DNA from: Halomonas sp. ALS9 | GTDB taxonomy: Bacteria; Pseudomonadota; Gammaproteobacteria; Pseudomonadales; Halomonadaceae | NCBI RefSeq assembly: GCF_001651035.1 | Contig: NZ_LXRG01000065.1 | Span: forward strand, 310,001-374,000 | Length of the DNA: 64,000 bases | Direction of reading: 5' to 3' | In this document: positions 45,428 through 52,805 of the stretch, piece by piece | How positions within the stretch are numbered: position 1 is the first letter of the stretch | Layout: every line of letters begins with the position of its first letter | Translations under genes and position numbers: made by a program | The notes under the pieces: generated by a model | Databases searched by the model: none | Seen by the model: only the letters and a program-made list of their open reading frames with translations | What the model was told of the DNA's origin: nothing

Positions 45428-46804
45428 ATGGCAACACGGAAGGAACGCGACAGCATGGGCGAATTGGAAGTGCCATCTGAGGCCCTTTATGGTGCGCAGA
45501 CTCAGCGGGCAATCAATAACTTTCCTGTCTCTCATTCGCCCATGCCCCCGGCCTTTATTCACGCCGTCGCGCGTATCAAGCTAGCGGCAGCCCGCGCTAA
45601 TCAAACCCTGGGAGGGCTTGATAGCGCGCGTGGGGAGGCAATTCAAAAAGCGGCGCGCGAAGTGTTAACGGGTAAGCATGATCAGCACTTTCCCATCGAC
45701 GTGTTTCAAACCGGTTCAGGCACCTCCACCAATATGAACGTCAATGAAGTGTTGGCGACCTTGGCAAGCCGAGAGGGGGTTGAGGTAACCCCGAACGATC
45801 ACGTCAATATGGGGCAGTCCAGCAATGACGTAATTCCTACGGCGATTCACCTGTCGGCTGCCATCGCGGTGCACGAATCGCTGCGCCCAGCCCTGGTTCA
45901 CCTGCGCGATACCATCGACCAGCGCGCCAGTGAGTTGAGCCATGTGGTGAAAACTGGACGTACCCATCTCATGGACGCCATGCCGCTGCGTATGGATCAA
46001 GAGCTGGGCGCTTGGTCGAGTCAATTGAGTCAGGCCATTGAGCGCTTTGATAGCGCCATGAAGAGGCTGTGTCGGTTAGCCCAGGGCGGCACCGCCGTGG
46101 GTACCGGCATTAACGCACCTATCGGCTTTGCTGAGCAGATAGCGCAAGAGCTGAGCGAGCAGACGGGGTTGATGTTCACCCCTAACGACAGCTTCTTTGC
46201 CAGCCTCTCTTCCCAGGATGCAGCGGTAGAGCTTTCCGGGCAGTTGAAAGGCTTGGCCTGCGTGATTATGAAAATTGCCAACGACTTGCGCTGGATGAAT
46301 TCAGGCCCGCTGGCGGGGCTGGGTGAGATCGAGCTAGAGGCGCTTCAGCCCGGCAGTTCGATTATGCCGGGGAAAGTTAACCCCGTTATTCCTGAGTCGG
46401 CTGCTCAAGCTGCTGCTCAAGTCATCGGTCTGGATGCTGCGATTACCGTCGCGGGGCAAAGTGGCAATTTCCAATTAAATGTAATGTTGCCGCTGATAGC
46501 TTCCAATCTGCTTACCTCCATTAGCTTGATGAGTAATACCGCACGGCTGCTGGCTGACCGTGCGATTGCCACCTTTAAGGTTCGTGAAGATAACCTAAAA
46601 GAACCGTTGGCGAGGAATCCTATCTTGGTGACCGCGCTAAATGGTGCCATTGGCTACAACGCCGCCGCGGCTATTGCCAAAGAGGCTTATCAAGCGGGGC
46701 GGCCGATTATTGATGTGGCGGAAGAGAAAACTGACCTTGACCGGGAGACGCTAGAGCGGCTGCTGGATCCGGCCGCGTTAACTCAGGGAGGCATCCCGGA
46801 GTAA
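45428..46804 (+). CDS. fumC: Class II fumarate hydratase FumC
   Basis: Iron-independent fumarase of the TCA cycle, tetrameric. The 458 residues include the N-terminal RDSMGELEVPSEALYGAQTQ, TGSGTSTNMNVNEVLA, the catalytic region NMGQSSNDVIPTAIHLSAAI, KTGRTHLMDAMPLRMDQELG and the superfamily signature GSSIMPGKVNPVIPES. The start at ATG 45428 follows GGGAGAAAGAGC. It has a preceding 284-base region without a gene that is its likely promoter region. It ends shortly before the converging EEP gene. Confidence 0.97.
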   Translation: MATRKERDSMGELEVPSEALYGAQTQRAINNFPVSHSPMPPAFIHAVARIKLAAARANQTLGGLDSARGEAIQKAAREVLTGKHDQHFPIDVFQTGSGTSTNMNVNEVLATLASREGVEVTPNDHVNMGQSSNDVIPTAIHLSAAIAVHESLRPALVHLRDTIDQRASELSHVVKTGRTHLMDAMPLRMDQELGAWSSQLSQAIERFDSAMKRLCRLAQGGTAVGTGINAPIGFAEQIAQELSEQTGLMFTPNDSFFASLSSQDAAVELSGQLKGLACVIMKIANDLRWMNSGPLAGLGEIELEALQPGSSIMPGKVNPVIPESAAQAAAQVIGLDAAITVAGQSGNFQLNVMLPLIASNLLTSISLMSNTARLLADRAIATFKVREDNLKEPLARNPILVTALNGAIGYNAAAAIAKEAYQAGRPIIDVAEEKTDLDRETLERLLDPAALTQGGIPE

Positions 46805-46840
46805 AGCGTTTAAGGTCAGCTTACGTGAGGCTTCCCGTTT

Positions 46841-47911
46841 TCAGGTCTCTTGCTGCTCAGTTTTACCTTGCTGGATTGTTTCGCTGGCTTCGCTACGCTC
46901 TTCGGTATTAGCTTCGGGTGTTTCATGCTCGTTTTGGCGCGAGGGGCGATAGCAAAAGGTGGCCAGTATCGGAAAGTGGTCGGAGCCGAAGTAGCTAAGG
47001 CGCTGCATGCCGACTAAGGTGAAGTGCTCGGTCACAAAGATATGATCTAGGGGCCAGCGCAATACTGGATATTTTGCGTGAAAGGTGCTGAATAAGCCAC
47101 GTCCCCGGCGTGGATCGAGCATGCCGCCAACACGGCAAAACAGTCGTGTTGTGCGTGACCAAGCCACATCGTTCAGATCGCCAGCGACCAATGTCGCTTG
47201 TGGATCTTCATGAATCTTTTTACCCACCAGCAGCAGCTCTGCATCCCGCCACAGGGATTTTTCACTTTCGCTGGGCGCTGGTGGTCGGGGGTGGAGTGCG
47301 TAAAAGCGAATTCTATCGCCGTTGGCTAGCGTTACGCGGGTATGAATGGACGGAATGTCGTCTTGAATCAGCCACTCGACGGAGGTGTCGGAGAGTTCGA
47401 GGTGCGAGTACAGGTGCATGCCGTAGAGGTTGTCGAGTGGGATTTTAACGCTGTACGGCCACTGTTCTGCGAGCGCAGGATCCAGTTGATCCTGCCACCA
47501 CTGATCTGACTCCAGGGTCAGTACAATGTCGGGCTGATGCTGTTTAATCATATCGATCAAGGGTTGAACTTGCCGATTCGGGGTCAGCACGTTAGCGATC
47601 AAAAGCGTGATCTTTTTATCTGCATCGTTACTCTCTGCCGCCTTAACCTGCACAGGCCACAACGTTGTGAAGGGCAAAATGTAGTAGCCTTGAAATAGCA
47701 CAGTGATACCCGAGGCGAGTAGGGCCACCCATAACCAGGGGCCTGATTCAACCAAGGAAACGGCTAATAACCAGGTGATTAGGGCTAGGAAAGCGATCTG
47801 CAGGCGTGGGAATTCAAAACTGCGAATCCACCACCAGTGCAAATGTATGCGTGCTATCAGCGTCGCTAATAACAGCACGATCGCTATGCTTCCTAGCAAA
47901 ATACCTGGCAT
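46841..47911 (-). CDS. Membrane-anchored endonuclease/exonuclease/phosphatase (EEP) family protein
   Basis: A 356-residue protein with three N-terminal membrane helices (about 3-20, 36-54 and 60-82) followed by an EEP-fold domain. The EEP signature residues are seen as ITLLIANVLTPNRQVQPLID, LTLESDQWWQDQLD, FYALHPRPPAPSE, the metal/active-site TLVAGDLNDVAWS, WPLDHIFVTEHF and the final YFGSDHFPILATF. The domain usually lies outside the membrane in this architecture. The substrate (nucleic acid or phospholipid/phosphoester) is unknown. The C-terminus is Glu/Thr-rich. It starts at ATG 47911. Confidence 0.85.
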   Translation of the reverse strand: MPGILLGSIAIVLLLATLIARIHLHWWWIRSFEFPRLQIAFLALITWLLAVSLVESGPWLWVALLASGITVLFQGYYILPFTTLWPVQVKAAESNDADKKITLLIANVLTPNRQVQPLIDMIKQHQPDIVLTLESDQWWQDQLDPALAEQWPYSVKIPLDNLYGMHLYSHLELSDTSVEWLIQDDIPSIHTRVTLANGDRIRFYALHPRPPAPSESEKSLWRDAELLLVGKKIHEDPQATLVAGDLNDVAWSRTTRLFCRVGGMLDPRRGRGLFSTFHAKYPVLRWPLDHIFVTEHFTLVGMQRLSYFGSDHFPILATFCYRPSRQNEHETPEANTEERSEASETIQQGKTEQQET

Positions 47912-48214
47912 GGTTTATCTCCCTGTAGATAACGACCAACAAATTGAAGCGCTAAGCCTAGCGCTAGAAGGTTGTAGGTGTCGAATTGAACATCTATTCG
48001 ACATGGGAGTAAAGCCGGTGGGAAGAGGGCGCACAATGGGAAAGAGCTTGCAATTCAGTGATAAAAGCGTAAGATATGCATCCGTTGCAAGGCGTGCAGC
48101 TATCCAAATAGCGCACTCCAGATAGACTAATAGCAGATAGACAGATAGACAGATAGACAGATAGACAGATAGACAGATAGACAGATAGACAGATAGACAG
48201 ATAGATAGCGTAAT
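47912..48214. other. 303-bp region between EEP gene and tRNA-Val pair
   Basis: It contains an octanucleotide tandem repeat and no strong gene. A plus-strand frame from ATG 47910 to 48125 encodes 71 residues (MVYLPVDNDQQIEALSLALE onward, ending RRAAIQIAHSR). It has no ribosome binding site and no recognised family, so it is not called as a gene. The tRNA promoter must lie within the last 100 bases. Confidence 0.5.
48135..48198. repeat. Octanucleotide tandem repeat (AGATAGAC)8
   Basis: Eight perfect copies of AGATAGAC run from 48135 to 48198 and a ninth imperfect AGATAGAT follows. It lies 16 bases before the first tRNA-Val. Octanucleotide arrays are slippage-prone and could vary in number among strains; here it is intergenic, so any effect would be on expression. 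Confidence 0.95.
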
Positions 48215-48291
48215 AGAACCATAGCTCAGTTGGTTAGAGCGCCACGTTGACATCGTGGAGGTCGGCGGTTCAAATCCGCCTGGTTCTACCA
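48215..48291 (+). tRNA. tRNA-Val (anticodon GAC)
   Basis: A 77-base cloverleaf with encoded CCA. Acceptor AGAACCA pairs with TGGTTCT, the anticodon stem is CCACG/CGTGG with loop TTGACAT (anticodon GAC at 48249-48251), and the T-arm is GGCGG/CCGCC with TTCAAAT. It reads valine codons GUC and GUU. Confidence 0.97.
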
Positions 48292-48313
48292 TTTTAATGT
48301 CAAGCCTTTTTTC

Positions 48314-48390
48314 AGGACCATAGCTCAGTTGGTTAGAGCGCCACGTTGACATCGTGGAGGTCGGCGGTTCAAATCCGCCTGGTTCTACCA
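48314..48390 (+). tRNA. tRNA-Val (anticodon GAC), second copy
   Basis: Identical to the first copy except for one base in the acceptor (AGGACCA, giving a G-T wobble with TGGTTCT). The anticodon GAC is at 48348-48350. It lies 22 bases after the first copy, so both are probably cut from one transcript, which ends at the hairpin at 48400. Confidence 0.97.
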
Positions 48391-48399
48391 GCTTTTATC

Positions 48400-48436
48400 A
48401 AAAACGCCCCAGGCATTTACTGCTTGGGGCGTTTTT
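48400..48436. terminator. Bidirectional terminator after the tRNA pair
   Basis: AAAAACGCCCCAGGC and GCTTGGGGCGTTTTT form a long stem (with one G-T pair) and a T-run on both strands. It ends the tRNA transcript and the converging msrC. Confidence 0.92.
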
Positions 48437-48445
48437 GCGTGGACG

Positions 48446-48934
48446 TTATGTAGCGGCAGGCTCTATCAGGTCGGGCAGCTCGGTCTGGCGCATAAACGTT
48501 GCTACCAGCGCTTCAACACCGGCTTGATCTTGTTGAGTAAAGCGCGCATGCATTGGGCTATCCAGATCCAAGACGCCCCACAGAAGGCCATCCACTACGA
48601 TGGGAACCACTAGCTCAGAGCGAGAGTTGGCGTCGCAGGCAATATGGTCGGCAACCGCATGCACGTCGTCCACTCGCTGGGTGGTTTGCAGTCGGGCAGC
48701 CGCGCCGCATACGCCTTTGCTAAAGGGAATCGGATGGCAAGCGGGTTGACCCTGAAACGGGCCTAGGCCTAATACCTTTGGCTGGCGCTGAAGGTAAAAG
48801 CCCACCCAGTTTAAGTTGCTAAGCTGTTGGTAAATAAAGGCACAGGTTTGCGCGCTGTTGGTCAGCCAATCGCGGGTATCGAGCAGTGCTTCAAGCTGGC
48901 GATTGAGGAGGGGGTAGTCAACACTGTTTTGCAT
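48446..48934 (-). CDS. msrC: Free methionine-R-sulfoxide reductase (GAF domain)
   Basis: Reduces free methionine-(R)-sulfoxide. The 162-residue single GAF-domain protein shows the fRMsr pattern: NLNWVGFYLQRQPKVLGLGP, FQGQPACHPIPFSKGVCGAA with one catalytic Cys, TQRVDDVHAVADHIACDANS with the second, and RSELVVPIVVDGLLWGVLDL. The three Cys of the disulfide-exchange mechanism are present. The start at 48934 (MQNSVDY) follows AAGGAT; the frame continues to 48970 without similarity. The next minus-strand gene downstream in the window is metQ, upstream by about 100 bases, giving two methionine-related genes side by side. Confidence 0.93.
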   Translation of the reverse strand: MQNSVDYPLLNRQLEALLDTRDWLTNSAQTCAFIYQQLSNLNWVGFYLQRQPKVLGLGPFQGQPACHPIPFSKGVCGAAARLQTTQRVDDVHAVADHIACDANSRSELVVPIVVDGLLWGVLDLDSPMHARFTQQDQAGVEALVATFMRQTELPDLIEPAAT

Positions 48935-49036
48935 TTGGCATCCTTCGCTACTAATGCAGCAGGCCGGCACTTTTGCATAGGGGGTTACCTATGCGTGCCG
49001 GCCTGCATGTTATCTATTGATGGCTAGTGTGCAGTG

Positions 49037-49828
49037 TTACTCGATCCAGCCAGGTACGGCTGCGCCTTTGAATAGCTCTTCGGCTTTCTCGATCACTTCA
49101 TCGCGCTGATAAGCGTCGACCAGCTGGCGAATCTCTTCACGATCTTCGTCGCCGCCGCGTACTGCAATCAGGTTGACGTAAGGGGACTCGGGGCCCTCTT
49201 TGATTAAGGCGTCATCCAGGCTTAAGCCAGCCGGCTGTGCGAAGGTGTTGTTGATGAACGCCATGTCCACATCGGGCAGCACGCGGGGTAGCTGGGCAGC
49301 TTCAATTTCGCGGAAACGGAAGTCGCGGGGGTTTTCCGCGATATCGATTGGTGTGGATTCTAAGAATTCAGGATCATTAAGGGTGATCAGGCCCTCGTTG
49401 TGCATCAAAATCAGCGCGCGTCCTTCATTGGAAGGGTCGTTGGGCAGCGCGATCTGAGCACCGTCAGGCAAGTCATCAATGCTGTCATATTTTTCGGAAT
49501 AGGCGCCAATCGGGTAAACGAACGTATAGCCAGCGATGGCCAAATCATAGCCACGGTCGTCGACCATCGACTGTAAATAGGGCTCATGCTGGTAGGCATT
49601 GGCATCTAAGCTGCCGTCGGCCAGGGCGGCATTGGGAGTGACGTAGTCGGTAAACTCGATGATTTCGACATCAAGGTTGTACTCTTCTTTGGCAATGCGC
49701 GCTGCCACTTCCATCACTTCAGTTTCAGGGCCCGCAACAGTGCCCATTTTGATGCTGCGCGTTTCAGCATTGGCGACGTTAACCGCAAGCGCCAGGGCGG
49801 TAAGGCTACCGATAATTAGTTTTTGCAT
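49037..49828 (-). CDS. metQ: Methionine ABC transporter substrate-binding protein MetQ (no lipobox)
   Basis: NLPA-family solute-binding protein for D/L-methionine, delivering substrate to MetNI. The 263-residue protein has a signal peptide (MQKLIIGSLTALALAVNVANA) that ends in an AxA site, with no Cys for lipid attachment, unlike E. coli MetQ. Mature motifs are MGTVAGPETEVMEVAARIAK, VEIIEFTDYVTPNAALADGS, DANAYQHEPYLQSM, YPIGAYSEKYDSIDDLPDGA and IALPNDPSNEGRALILM. It lies 103 bases downstream of metI in the operon metN-metI-metQ. GGAGAGATCTT precedes the ATG. Confidence 0.95.
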   Translation of the reverse strand: MQKLIIGSLTALALAVNVANAETRSIKMGTVAGPETEVMEVAARIAKEEYNLDVEIIEFTDYVTPNAALADGSLDANAYQHEPYLQSMVDDRGYDLAIAGYTFVYPIGAYSEKYDSIDDLPDGAQIALPNDPSNEGRALILMHNEGLITLNDPEFLESTPIDIAENPRDFRFREIEAAQLPRVLPDVDMAFINNTFAQPAGLSLDDALIKEGPESPYVNLIAVRGGDEDREEIRQLVDAYQRDEVIEKAEELFKGAAVPGWIE

Positions 49829-49931
49829 AAGATCTCTCCAGTGACGTTGTGCTTAATGGTGCAATGATGCGGCAATAAAAAACCGCTGTCTAATGCATTT
49901 TTGTTATAAAGGATGATTGATGTACGCAATG

Positions 49932-50585
49932 TCACTTACGGTCACTTTTGCGTACCAAGTAGTCGCCCAGGCTCTGAAAGCCCTGCACCATGATGACCAA
50001 GATCACCACCGTAATAAGCATGATGGTAGGGTTGAAACGGTTATAGCCGTAGCGAATGCCTAAGTCGCCGAGGCCGCCGCCGCCCACTGCGCCTGCCATG
50101 GCGGAGTAGCTGACCAGTGTCACAACGGTAATGGTTAAGCCTGTCATGATCCCACCGCGAGCCTCTGGAATTAGCACTTTGCGAATAATTTGCCAAGGCG
50201 TAGCCCCCATGGCTTGGGCGGCTTCAATTAACCCCGGCGAGATTTCATTAAGGGCCGCCTCGACCAATCGAGCGACAAACGGGATAGCGGCAATCGTCAG
50301 CGGTACCGACGCTGCATTAATACCAATCGAGGTACCCACCAGCATGCGTGTAAAAGGAATGATCGCCACCATCAAAATAATAAACGGGATGGAGCGGCCA
50401 ACGTTGGTGACAATGCTCAGCACCTGATTAAGTACCGGCTTGGCTAATATTTGTCGCGGGCGAGTAACATAGAGCATCACCCCGAGAGGGAGGCCGACGA
50501 GGGTAGAAATCAATCCTGAAACGGCCACCATATAAAGGGTATCCAGCGTGGCCTGTAAAATTAAATCAATCATTGCGCTGGACAT
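49932..50585 (-). CDS. metI: Methionine ABC transporter permease MetI
   Basis: Membrane subunit of the MetNIQ importer, five helices, 217 residues. It shows ATLDTLYMVAVSGLISTLVG, GRSIPFIILMVAIIPFTRML, the EAA-type coupling loop LIEAAQAMGATPWQIIRKVL (about residues 120-140) and TVVTLVSYSAMAGAVGGGGL. ATG 50585 lies after GTGGAGGT. It overlaps the 3' end of metN by 20 bases, so the two are coupled. MetQ follows on the same strand. Confidence 0.97.
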   Translation of the reverse strand: MSSAMIDLILQATLDTLYMVAVSGLISTLVGLPLGVMLYVTRPRQILAKPVLNQVLSIVTNVGRSIPFIILMVAIIPFTRMLVGTSIGINAASVPLTIAAIPFVARLVEAALNEISPGLIEAAQAMGATPWQIIRKVLIPEARGGIMTGLTITVVTLVSYSAMAGAVGGGGLGDLGIRYGYNRFNPTIMLITVVILVIMVQGFQSLGDYLVRKSDRK

Positions 50586-51609
50586 GGCCGAGTACCTCCA
50601 CTTGCAGTTGATGAGATTCGAGATAGTGCATGGCTTGCTGGGTTTGCGTCGGAGAGCCTAGCAGCTCCGCAATCATCAGGCCCAGGGTGCGTTCCTGAAT
50701 GGACTCTACTTTTGCTTGCAGAATGCTCACATCGACCCCGCATTCGCGAGCTAAGCGCGAAATCAACGGAGTTGAGACCGCGTCGCCCGAGAAGGTTAAG
50801 CGTACCACTGGATGGGTATGTTCACCGGGGGCATCAAGGAGCCTTTCGATTAGCTCTTTGGGGGGTGTTAGCTGTAGGAAGTCGTTGAGAAACTCACGTC
50901 CAAGTTGGGTGCGCGGGGCGGTAAAGAAGTCGCCGACTTCTGAATCCTCCACCAATTCGCCATCCGAAATCAGGCTCACCCGGTGGCAAATCGATTTAAC
51001 TACTTCCATCTCGTGGGTAATTAGCAGGATGGTAATGCCCAGTTGATGGTTAATATCGCGCAGTAGCTCCAGTATGGAGCTGGTGGTTTGTGGATCTAGC
51101 GCGGAGGTTGCCTCATCGCAGAGTAGTACCTGTGGTTTGCTGGCTAACGCTCGGGCGATTGCGACTCGCTGCTTCTGGCCACCAGAAAGCTGAGCGGGGT
51201 ACTGATTGGCTTTATCTGCCAGGCCGACCATTTCCAGCAGCGGAACAACGCGCTCTTGCACGGCACTCTGTTTTTGCCCCATTAATTCAAGCGGGAGTGC
51301 AACGTTGTCGAAAACCGTACGTGTAGTGAGCAGGTTGAAGTGCTGAAAAATCATGCCAATACGATGGCGTGCGCGGTTTAAGGCCGCGTTGCTCAGGCGC
51401 GTCATTTCTTGACCATCTACTGTGACGCTGCCGCTAGTCGGGCGTTCTAGCAAATTCACGCAGCGAATCAACGTGGACTTACCTGCGCCAGAAAGGCCGA
51501 TGACGCCATGAATGGTGCCTTTAGGCACAGTGAGGTTTGCTGCTTTGAGCGCATGGACGGCGCTTGTGCCGCTACCATATGTTTTACTGACGTTGCTAAG
51601 TTCAATCAT
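50566..51609 (-). CDS. metN: Methionine ABC transporter ATP-binding protein MetN
   Basis: ATPase of the methionine importer. The 347-residue protein starts MIELSNVSKTYGSGTSAVHA, with Walker A IGLSGAGKSTLIRCV, Q-loop FQHFNLLTTRTVFDN, the ABC signature AQLSGGQKQRVAIARAL and Walker B VLLCDEATSALDPQTT. The last 100 residues are the NIL/C2 domain (THPVVRLTFSGDAVSTPLIS onward), which binds methionine for feedback inhibition. The start at ATG 51609 was taken because the frame upstream to 51717 runs through the terminator. It is preceded by a SAM-II riboswitch and intrinsic terminator. Confidence 0.97.
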   Translation of the reverse strand: MIELSNVSKTYGSGTSAVHALKAANLTVPKGTIHGVIGLSGAGKSTLIRCVNLLERPTSGSVTVDGQEMTRLSNAALNRARHRIGMIFQHFNLLTTRTVFDNVALPLELMGQKQSAVQERVVPLLEMVGLADKANQYPAQLSGGQKQRVAIARALASKPQVLLCDEATSALDPQTTSSILELLRDINHQLGITILLITHEMEVVKSICHRVSLISDGELVEDSEVGDFFTAPRTQLGREFLNDFLQLTPPKELIERLLDAPGEHTHPVVRLTFSGDAVSTPLISRLARECGVDVSILQAKVESIQERTLGLMIAELLGSPTQTQQAMHYLESHQLQVEVLGHVQRND

Positions 51610-51676
51610 GGCGTCTGCCTTGCTGGTAGGCCGAAGACGAAGTGCGGGAGAATAGGAGCAGGCGTAGGGCGGGGAT

Positions 51677-51702
51677 AAAAAAAGCCACCCTCGTGGGTGG
51701 CC
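51677..51702 (-). terminator. Intrinsic terminator in the metN leader (riboswitch expression platform)
   Basis: On the minus strand GGCCACC and GGGTGGC pair around CACGA, followed by seven Ts. It lies between the SAM-II aptamer and metN, so it can stop transcription before the operon. The GGGTG just upstream could pair with CACCC of the 5' arm as a short antiterminator. Confidence 0.88.
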
Positions 51703-51717
51703 ATTAACGCTGGACAC

Positions 51718-51790
51718 ACCCTTTTAGCTGCACTTCACTAGGCTGCTGGCCTGGTGGACGCCCGCAAGATGGGTACAAATCGGCGTCGTT
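51718..51790 (-). ncRNA. SAM-II riboswitch controlling metN-metI-metQ
   Basis: The leader has the SAM-II H-type pseudoknot layout. P1 is GACGCC (51787-51782) with GGGCGTC (51763-51757). The L1 strand reads GATTTGTACCCATCTTGC, close to the known GATTTAACC...TTGC. After a variable insert the 3' strand reads GTGAAGTGCAGCTAAAAGGG, matching the diagnostic GCTAAA and GGG that pairs with the ACCC of L1. It starts about eight bases after the promoter start point and is followed by a terminator, so SAM binding probably stops transcription of the methionine importer. The class is known mainly from alphaproteobacteria; identification is by eye from the metX aptamer. Confidence 0.85.
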
Positions 51791-51804
51791 TCATTTGCGC
51801 CAAA

Positions 51805-51833
51805 AGTCTAAAGATAGGCGGTTGGCATGTCAA
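51805..51833 (-). promoter_or_regulatory. Sigma-70 promoter of the met operon
   Basis: On the minus strand TTGACA (51833-51828) and TAGACT (51810-51805) are separated by 17 bases. Transcription would start near 51798, just before the SAM-II aptamer. Confidence 0.75.
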
Positions 51834-51925
51834 TTAGAAGCGAGGTGACTGCACAAAGATGAGGCACCAGTAGTAAGCTTGCAGATTACATCCATGATTT
51901 TTACGAGCTTAAGGAGCAGGGCGCT

Positions 51926-52558
51926 ATGTTTACCGGCATTGTGCAGGGTGTGGCTACAGTGGAGGCGGTGCGCGAGCTAGATGATTTTCGCGTGCATGTG
52001 ATAAAAATGCCGCCTGCGATGCGTGAGGGTCTTGAGATCGGGGCGTCTGTTGCTCATAACGGTGTTTGTTTAACGGTAACGTCGATAGAAGGCGATAGCG
52101 TTAGTTTTGATTTGATGCGTGAAACGCTACGTTTGACTAATCTTGGTGCAGTCACTCCTGGGCAATGCGTCAATATAGAGCGTGCTGCTCGTTTTGGTGA
52201 TGAGATTGGTGGGCACTCGATGTCGGGGCACATCATTTCCATGGCAGACGTAGTGGCCATTGAAGAGGCGCCTAACAACCGTCGGCTGTGGTTTTCACTG
52301 CCGGAAAGACTGGGCCGATTTGTGTTTGAAAAGGGCTATATCGGGGTAGACGGTATCAGTTTGACGATCGGTGATGTACGCCACGCTGAGAACGGAGCTG
52401 TGGAGTTCAGCGTCAACTTAATCCCTGAAACGCTATCGCGCACCACACTTCAGGAGCGCGCGCCCGGGGATCAGGTCAACATCGAAATTGACCCACAAAC
52501 TCAGGTGATTGTTGAAACCGTTGAGCGCGTGCTTGCTAAGCAAGGTAGGGCTCAGTAA
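51926..52558 (+). CDS. ribE: Riboflavin synthase alpha chain
   Basis: Dismutates two 6,7-dimethyl-8-ribityllumazine to riboflavin. The 210-residue protein has two lumazine-binding barrel repeats: the first begins MFTGIVQGVATVEAVRELDD with GASVAHNGVCLTVTSIEGDS, the second IGGHSMSGHIISMADVVAIE with YIGVDGISLTIGDVRH. The N-terminal MFTGI is diagnostic. ATG 51926 follows AAGGAGC. No FMN riboswitch fits in the short gap from the divergent met promoter. It stands alone, apart from the other rib genes. Confidence 0.97.
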   Translation: MFTGIVQGVATVEAVRELDDFRVHVIKMPPAMREGLEIGASVAHNGVCLTVTSIEGDSVSFDLMRETLRLTNLGAVTPGQCVNIERAARFGDEIGGHSMSGHIISMADVVAIEEAPNNRRLWFSLPERLGRFVFEKGYIGVDGISLTIGDVRHAENGAVEFSVNLIPETLSRTTLQERAPGDQVNIEIDPQTQVIVETVERVLAKQGRAQ

Positions 52559-52618
52559 AGCGGGACTAACAAAAAGCGGGGCACGGCAGCATCAGTAATG
52601 GTGTTTGTTGGTTTTTGG

Positions 52619-52634
52619 TTGACCGATCGGTTAG
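52619..52634 (+). promoter_or_regulatory. Candidate operator of the guanine-type permease gene
   Basis: TTGACCGATCGGTTAG holds the perfect palindrome ACCGATCGGT at 52622-52631 and shares TTGACCGAT with the site upstream of the other NCS2 gene (34022-34037). TTGACC may also be a -35 box with CTAAAG as a poor -10. It lies 171 bases before the gene. Confidence 0.55.
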
Positions 52635-52668
52635 GTTGTGGCCTAAAGATTGCTTGGTATTCACTGGT

Positions 52669-52780
52669 GGGGCTCGCCCCGTCAATATTGGTCGCCTTGC
52701 TGAGGCGCTCGCATCAAGGCGAGCGTTTCGGTAGTATGTGCGGCTTTTCTCAGCACCCGAACGCATACAAATCATGCGGC
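52669..52780 (+). promoter_or_regulatory. Structured 5' leader of the guanine-type permease gene
   Basis: Three hairpins occur in a row: GGGGC-TC-GCCCC (52669-52680), CGCCT-TGCTG-AGGCG (52693-52707) and CGCTCGC-ATCAAG-GCGAGCG (52706-52725), the last two mutually exclusive by two bases, then a longer GTATG...CATAC arm (52733-52768). The leader has no open frame of quality. A nucleobase-sensing element is possible but no known purine aptamer core was recognised. Confidence 0.4.
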
Positions 52781-52805
52781 GTTAGCGCTAAGGACAACAA
52801 ACTTC

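Noticed and set aside
47915-48352. Minus-strand frame reading through the tRNA-Val genes and the octanucleotide array
   Set aside because: Its text (GGFEPPTSTMSTWRSNQLSYG) is the well-known spurious antisense translation of tRNA genes.
51745-51803. An 18-codon frame beginning MKRRRFVPILRASTRPAA in the metN leader, suggesting peptide attenuation
   Set aside because: It lies inside the SAM-II aptamer, its ATG has no ribosome binding site and is only about six bases from the predicted transcript start; the riboswitch explains the sequence better.
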